Positions 60,103-64,000 of a DNA stretch of 64,000 nucleotides are shown here, one piece after another. A program made the position numbers and the translations under genes. This DNA comes from Pseudarthrobacter sp. ATCC 49987 (lineage in GTDB: Bacteria; Actinomycetota; Actinomycetes; Actinomycetales; Micrococcaceae). The notes beneath the pieces were generated by a model. It did not search any database. It was not told the origin of the DNA and was given only the letters and a program-made list of their open reading frames with translations. Every line of letters starts with the position of its first letter. Within the stretch, counting starts at the first letter, position 1. The stretch is taken from positions 2,666,001 to 2,730,000 of the forward strand of contig NZ_JAABNS010000001.1 in the NCBI RefSeq assembly GCF_009928425.1, in the 5' to 3' direction.

Positions 60103-61455
60103 GTGCGCGTGGACCCAGCATCAGTCCCGTTGCGCGCGCGCCGACCACTCCGGCGGGTCATTCTGGGAGGCGTCGCCGGAATCGCCTGGCTGGCCCTCTC
60201 CGCGGCAGCTGCCAGCGCGGAAGACGCCGCCACTCCCGGCCCGACGGCCGGCGCCGCGGCCGCAACTGTCATCACGGTTCCCGCGGACGCCGTCCCAGCC
60301 CTCATTGTCGCAGCGCCGCCGGCTTCCGCGGCTGTCGAGGCGGCTGTCGGGACGGGCTCCATACCCGGGGGAACGCCCTGGGCCGTTGTTCCGGTCCCGG
60401 CCCCCACCGCGGACCCTGCACCCGACCCCGGTGTTCCTGTCCCCCCGCCCGCGGCTGCTGTTCCCCCGCCGGCTGCCGAACCTGCCCCCGAGCCCACCGC
60501 TGTGCCGGCTCCCCCGCAGTTTGAGGTTCCGGCGGCCGCGCCCGAGCCCACAGCAGTGCCGGCCCCTCCGCCCGCTACGGAACCCGCCCCCGAACCCACT
60601 GCCCCGCCCGCTGCGGAACCCACGCCCGAGCCGGTCACCAATCCGGCACCGGCACCGTCTCCAACACCCACCCGCCCGGGCCCCACGCCGTCGCCCGCTC
60701 CGGACCCGGAAGTGACCTACCCGGCGCCCGCCCCGGATTCCACGCCACCCGTCGTCGCACCCGAGCCAACGATGCCCGCAACCGGCCCGGTCCTGGACCC
60801 CACGGCGCCGGTCCTCGATCCGGCGCTCCCGGCACCGGCGCCTGCCGACCCGGTGGTGGCGGTACCGTTGCCGGCGGACCCCGCGGCAACGGTACCGCCG
60901 GCCGAACCAGTGGCTCCAGATCTGGCCCTGCTTGACGGGGCGCTCCCTGCCGGGGCGCTCCCAGGGCCGGGTCCTGTTCCTCCGGACCCCGTCATCGCCG
61001 CAGAATCCGGAGTCCCCCCGGACTGCCACGTCACCGACGCCGTTCTTGCCGCCTTGCAGGAGGCCACGCCCGTGCCCGCCGCCGATGTCTTTGGCGGCGC
61101 ACTGTATCTCCCTGCCCTGGATACCGCTGTCCGGCCGAAAGCCGACGCCCTGCAGACCGGCACCGCTCCTCCGGCAGGCTCTGCCCCGGGGGGCAATGTG
61201 CCGGCAGCGCCCGGCGGCAAGGACCACCGGAACCCGTGGCCAAACGGGACAGGTCTGCCCGCTCCCGATGCCCTGCCTGCAGCTCCCGGCTCCGGATCCG
61301 GAAACACCCTCTCGTCCGGTGGCCCCGCAGGTGGGGCTGCCTGGCTTCCCAGCCCGTATTTGGTGATTCCCACCGCCGGTGCTGATCCAATCCGTGGCCC
61401 GCTGCAGCACGTGCACCCTGCCGTCGCAGCTGACCCCGGTTCATCTCCTGACTAG
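60103..61455 (+). CDS. Secreted Pro/Ala-rich protein of unknown function
   Basis: I do not recognise a family. A basic N-terminus and hydrophobic stretch (VILGGVAGIAWLALSAAAASA, about residues 19-39) form a signal peptide. Residues 40 to about 310 are almost only Pro, Ala, Val, Glu and Thr, with repeats of the APEPTAVPAPP type. The rest is Gly/Pro-rich with two Asp/His patches. There is no sorting signal or membrane helix at the end. Such regions span or coat the cell wall. The start is GTG at 60103 or 60109. Codon use is strongly GC3-biased, supporting that it is coding. Confidence 0.65.
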   Translation: MRVDPASVPLRARRPLRRVILGGVAGIAWLALSAAAASAEDAATPGPTAGAAAATVITVPADAVPALIVAAPPASAAVEAAVGTGSIPGGTPWAVVPVPAPTADPAPDPGVPVPPPAAAVPPPAAEPAPEPTAVPAPPQFEVPAAAPEPTAVPAPPPATEPAPEPTAPPAAEPTPEPVTNPAPAPSPTPTRPGPTPSPAPDPEVTYPAPAPDSTPPVVAPEPTMPATGPVLDPTAPVLDPALPAPAPADPVVAVPLPADPAATVPPAEPVAPDLALLDGALPAGALPGPGPVPPDPVIAAESGVPPDCHVTDAVLAALQEATPVPAADVFGGALYLPALDTAVRPKADALQTGTAPPAGSAPGGNVPAAPGGKDHRNPWPNGTGLPAPDALPAAPGSGSGNTLSSGGPAGGAAWLPSPYLVIPTAGADPIRGPLQHVHPAVAADPGSSPD

Positions 61456-61535
61456 TTAGCCGTCTCTGCCCTCCACAGAGCACGGCCAATCGGGCTGCCT
61501 TGAGCGCCCGCCAACAGTCATTCAGGAGATCCCCG

Positions 61536-61709
61536 ATGGACGCCACCGTCCGCCGCCGGTGTTCCGGCACCCCCTTTTCCCTTCTCGCCGTCCCCGTGAA
61601 GGGACCCGCGCCTTCGGCGCCCGCGGCGCTGCGCCCTGCGACGGCCCGCCCGTCTGGACCACCGGCGCGCCGCAAACCCATGCCGCACCACGAGGAGCGC
61701 CCACCCTAG
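61536..61709 (+). CDS. Possible small basic protein
   Basis: ATG at 61536 has AGGAG 8 nt upstream and opens a 57-residue frame, rich in Arg, Pro and Ala (MDATVRRRCSGTP at the start). No domain is visible. The good ribosome site is the only support; the composition is what any GC-rich frame would give. It may not be real. Confidence 0.25.
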   Translation: MDATVRRRCSGTPFSLLAVPVKGPAPSAPAALRPATARPSGPPARRKPMPHHEERPP

Positions 61710-61750
61710 GGGCGCCGCCGCCAAGCAAAGGTCTTGTGACGCCGGAGTGA

Positions 61751-61890
61751 AGTCGTTGGGTCCGCTGGGGGATCCAACGGCGACGCAGGCTCCGGTACAG
61801 CATTCAGTCGTTGGGTCCGCTGGGGGATCCAACGGCGACGCAGGCTCCGGTACAGCATTCAGTCGTTGGGTCCGCTGGGGGATCCAACGG
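61751..61890 (+). repeat. 55-bp tandem repeat array with internal hairpins
   Basis: Units start at 61751, 61806 and 61861, exactly 55 bp apart. The first two are complete and identical in the compared region; the third follows the unit for 30 bp and then diverges. Each begins with CGTTGGGTCC-GCTGGG-GGATCCAACG, an inverted repeat that can form a 10-bp stem with one G-T pair. The array ends 135 bp upstream of the kinase start. Confidence 0.85.
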
Positions 61891-62024
61891 CTTACAAGGC
61901 TCCGGCAGCATCCACCCGCACGGCGGCCGTCGGTCGGCGGCCGCAGTGCGGGGAGCCAATACCCGTCCCGGTATCATTCTTCAGAGGCGCCGCCGTGGCG
62001 CCGGGGGAAAGGACGGGGACAAGC

Positions 62025-63251
62025 GTGGACAGTTCGCCCAATAGCGACACGGTGGAGCTCTTGAGCGGCCGCTACCGGCTGGGGGAAGTGATCGGCCGGG
62101 GCGGCATGGCCTCCGTCTATTCAGCCAAGGACACGAACCTCGGCCGCGACGTGGCACTCAAGCTTTTTGCCCCACAGTCCGCCGACCCCGACGAACTCAG
62201 GCGCCAGGAAGCCGAGATTGAACTCCTCGCCACCCTGAACCATCCGAGCCTGGTGACCCTCTTCGATGCCGGCACAGACACCCGGATCCCCGGGGAACCC
62301 CGGCCGTTCCTGACCATGGAACTGGTCGACGGGCAAGACCTCCGGGCCCGGATCCGGCACAGCCCGCTGCCGCTGGATGAGATCGCGGTCATCGGCGCCG
62401 GTGTGTCCGACGCCTTGGCCTACGTCCACTCGCTCGGCATCGTCCACCGGGACATCAAGCCGGCCAACATCCTGCTTGTCCCCGTCCGCCCAGGGGAACC
62501 GCTGCGGCCAAAACTCACCGATTTCGGGATCGCCCGCATCATGGACGGGACCCGGCTGACGGCTACAGGAACCATGGTGGGCACCGCCGCGTATTTGAGC
62601 CCGGAACAGTCCCGGGGCGCCGACCTGGGCCCGGCCAGCGACATCTATTCCTTGGGGCTGGTCCTGCTCGAATGCATCAAGGGCGAGATCGAGTACCCCG
62701 GCGGTGCTGTGGAATCCGCCGTCGCGAGACTGCACCGAGCCCCGGCCATCCCCGATACCGTGCCCGTGGAATGGGCCAAGCTGATCCGGGCGATGACAGC
62801 ACTGGACCCCCTGGACCGGCCGTCCGCCGCGGACCTCGAAGTGGCGCTGCGGCATGCCCTGGTCTCGCCCGAGTCACTACCCGGGCTCCTCGCCGAAGAG
62901 CGCACCCGGGTGCTGCCCGCACCGCCGGCCCGGCCCCCGCGGCGGTCCTCCCCCGGGCCAGGTGCCAGCCCCGGCATCCCGGGCGGTTATCTTCTGGACC
63001 CGGACGCAGCACCCGGCCCGCGGTCAACCCGCGGCTCCTTCGTGTCCCGGACCGCATCGCGCTTCCGGCGGGCCCGGCGCCGCTCCCAGATCCTGCTCTC
63101 CCTGGCCCTCCTGGCGGCGGTCACCGGTGGAGTCGCGGCCGCCGTCGCCCTCTCAGCACCCGAACCGACCGACGTCGTTCCCTCCTACCCGGCCGTGACC
63201 GGGGACCTGGGCCAGCACCTCCAAGAGCTGCAGAAGAGTGTGGAGCCATGA
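62025..63251 (+). CDS. Membrane-anchored Ser/Thr protein kinase
   Basis: This is a Hanks-type kinase with a complete active site: the Gly-rich loop IGRGGMASVY (residues 23-32), Lys46 in VALKLF, HRDIKPAN with Asp143, DFG with Asp166, and GTAAYLSPEQS as the activation-segment end. A Pro/Arg-rich juxtamembrane linker (290-354) leads to one transmembrane helix at about 355-376. Only about 30 residues lie outside, with no PASTA domains. Length 408 residues from GTG at 62025, with AAGGACGGGG upstream. Its stop overlaps the lipoprotein start (ATGA). Confidence 0.92.
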   Translation: MDSSPNSDTVELLSGRYRLGEVIGRGGMASVYSAKDTNLGRDVALKLFAPQSADPDELRRQEAEIELLATLNHPSLVTLFDAGTDTRIPGEPRPFLTMELVDGQDLRARIRHSPLPLDEIAVIGAGVSDALAYVHSLGIVHRDIKPANILLVPVRPGEPLRPKLTDFGIARIMDGTRLTATGTMVGTAAYLSPEQSRGADLGPASDIYSLGLVLLECIKGEIEYPGGAVESAVARLHRAPAIPDTVPVEWAKLIRAMTALDPLDRPSAADLEVALRHALVSPESLPGLLAEERTRVLPAPPARPPRRSSPGPGASPGIPGGYLLDPDAAPGPRSTRGSFVSRTASRFRRARRRSQILLSLALLAAVTGGVAAAVALSAPEPTDVVPSYPAVTGDLGQHLQELQKSVEP

Positions 63252-63763
63252 ACCTGACCACCCCGCCGGTTCCGGAAGCCAGGCCCGGACGCTCCCGTCG
63301 GATCCTCGCCGGACTGCTCCTCGGTTCGGTGCTGGCCACTGGCTCGCTCGCCGGCTGCTCCGCGGCCCCGGAGCTGGACCGCGATGCCGCCCGGCAGCTT
63401 CAATCCCAGGTCCTTGCCGTCACCGAGGCCGCCGCCTCCAGTGATCCGGCAGCGTCGCTGAAACGCCTCGACGAGCTCGTGGTGAACCTGGACGAGGCGG
63501 CCGCCCGCGGTGAGGTGTCCTTCAAGCGGCACCAGAGCATCAGGAAGTCCGTCGATACCGTCCGTGCGGACCTCACTGCCCAGCAGGCCGCTGCCGAAGC
63601 GGCCCGTGCTGCTGCCGCTGAAGCTGCCCGCGTTGCTGCCGAGCAGGAAGCGGCCGCACAGGCAGCCGCGGCCGCCGCGTCGGCTTCGCCGCCCGCCGTC
63701 GCGCCCGTGCCGGCCGACAGCGGCAAGGCCAAAGGCAAGGGCAAGGGCAAGGGCAACGGCTAG
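63248..63763 (+). CDS. Hypothetical lipoprotein coupled to the kinase gene
   Basis: I do not recognise the family. The signal peptide has a lipobox ATGSLAGC with Cys37 as the anchor. A helical, charged region (residues 42-110, ELDRDAARQLQSQVLAVTEAA) is followed by an Ala/Glu helix of about 40 residues (QQAAAEAARAAAAEAARVAA) and a Lys-Gly tail KAKGKGKGKGKGNG. The length is 171 residues. The ATG overlaps the kinase stop, so both are made together; it may be an outside partner or sensor for the kinase. That link is inferred. Confidence 0.75.
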   Translation: MNLTTPPVPEARPGRSRRILAGLLLGSVLATGSLAGCSAAPELDRDAARQLQSQVLAVTEAAASSDPAASLKRLDELVVNLDEAAARGEVSFKRHQSIRKSVDTVRADLTAQQAAAEAARAAAAEAARVAAEQEAAAQAAAAAASASPPAVAPVPADSGKAKGKGKGKGNG

Positions 63764-63774
63764 CCACGACAGCA

Positions 63775-63810
63775 AAACGCCCCGCTTCCCTGGTGGGAGG
63801 CGGGGCGTTT
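63775..63810. terminator. Bidirectional terminator between the lipoprotein and icd genes
   Basis: AAACGCCCCGC..TTCCC pairs with GGGAGGCGGGGCGTTT. The stem is flanked by A-runs and T-runs, so it can end both the plus-strand lipoprotein transcript and the minus-strand icd transcript. Confidence 0.8.
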
Positions 63811-63829
63811 GTGTGGCGCTGAACGGCTG

Positions 63830-64000
63830 TTAGCCGAGCATGGACAGCACTTCGCTGAACTTCGCCGAGGGCCGCATGGCTGCAGTGACCTTGGCCTCGT
63901 CCGGGTGGTAATAGCCACCGAGATCCACCGGGGAACCCTGGACGGCCAGGAGCTCGCCGACGATGGTCTCCTCACCGGAATCCAGCGCTCCGGAAACGGC
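63830..64000 (-). CDS. icd: Monomeric NADP-dependent isocitrate dehydrogenase, C-terminal end
   Basis: Only the last 56 residues are in the window; the gene continues past the right edge. The sequence ALDSGEETIVGELLAVQG, then PVDLGGYYHPDEAKVTAAMRPS and the end FSEVLSMLG, is the conserved C-terminus of the large (about 740 residues) monomeric isocitrate dehydrogenase. That enzyme makes 2-oxoglutarate and NADPH in the TCA cycle. The monomeric form is common in Actinobacteria. Confidence 0.88.
   Translation of the reverse strand, partial: AVSGALDSGEETIVGELLAVQGSPVDLGGYYHPDEAKVTAAMRPSAKFSEVLSMLG

Larger units (their letters stand above)
61456..62024. other. Region with tandem repeats upstream of the kinase
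   Basis: This 569-bp stretch lies between the Pro/Ala-rich gene and the kinase gene. It holds a possible small gene (61536-61709) and the 55-bp repeat array (61751-61890), both listed separately, and then about 130 bp that must contain the kinase promoter. Nothing else was recognised. Confidence 0.5.

Noticed and set aside
61751..61890. CRISPR array
   Set aside because: The units are contiguous 55-bp repeats without unique spacers, there are too few, and no cas genes are present.

Overview
The window looks like ordinary chromosome from a high-GC actinobacterium of the family Micrococcaceae, most likely Arthrobacter or Pseudarthrobacter. The reasons are the GC-rich third positions, frequent GTG and TTG starts, tightly overlapping ATGA/GTGA gene pairs, the actinobacterial order eno-ftsB-DUF501-ppx, and the C-terminus of a monomeric isocitrate dehydrogenase at the right edge. 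No phage, insertion sequence, CRISPR array or origin was seen. About 58 protein genes and one tRNA are supported.

Layout. 1-4000: the end of a branched-chain amino acid (Liv) ABC operon, with its binding protein convergent. 4020-5138: an ACT-GNAT acetyltransferase whose reading frame runs straight through a tRNA-Leu(UAA) gene. 5.2-15.9 kb (minus strand): type II NADH dehydrogenase, a mycosin-like protease, exopolyphosphatase family, DUF501, FtsB, enolase, MazG, adenosine deaminase and two DedA proteins. 16-23.5 kb: a complete nucleoside uptake and salvage operon (Bmp lipoprotein, ATPase, two permeases, cytidine deaminase, thymidine phosphorylase). 23.7-28.3 kb: an OhrR-Ohr peroxide operon with a clear operator, an M20 amidohydrolase and a mannose-1-phosphate guanylyltransferase. 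28.6-32.2 kb: sdhCDAB. 32.3-37.3 kb: hydrolase, BrkB, 2H phosphoesterase, trpS, exonuclease III and a small membrane protein. 37.4-40.1 kb: an ABC-2 exporter. 40.2-44.8 kb: one-carbon genes folD-glyA and, divergently, purU, then a small methyltransferase-like gene and a gamma-carbonic anhydrase.

44.8-50.7 kb holds the most interesting metabolic group: an amine-oxidase-family flavoprotein closely resembling lysine 2-monooxygenase (DavB), an APC amino acid permease, a PucR regulator and a nitrilase-family protein resembling 5-aminovaleramidase (DavA). Together they suggest uptake of lysine and its conversion to 5-aminovalerate. 50.9-56.4 kb is a ROK-regulated monosaccharide ABC importer; the ROK gene and the transporter share a 24-bp promoter motif. 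56.4-58.8 kb is a MacB-like ABC pair behind an array of 14-bp direct repeats. 58.9-63.8 kb contains a Gfo/Idh oxidoreductase, a secreted Pro/Ala-rich protein, a 55-bp tandem repeat array, a Ser/Thr kinase and an overlapping lipoprotein gene.

Several non-coding signals are not explained by the genes: three long intergenic palindromes (25.8, 37.4 and 44.2 kb), the tandem repeats, and several operator-like inverted repeats. All functional calls are from reading the sequence and family knowledge; no searches were run.
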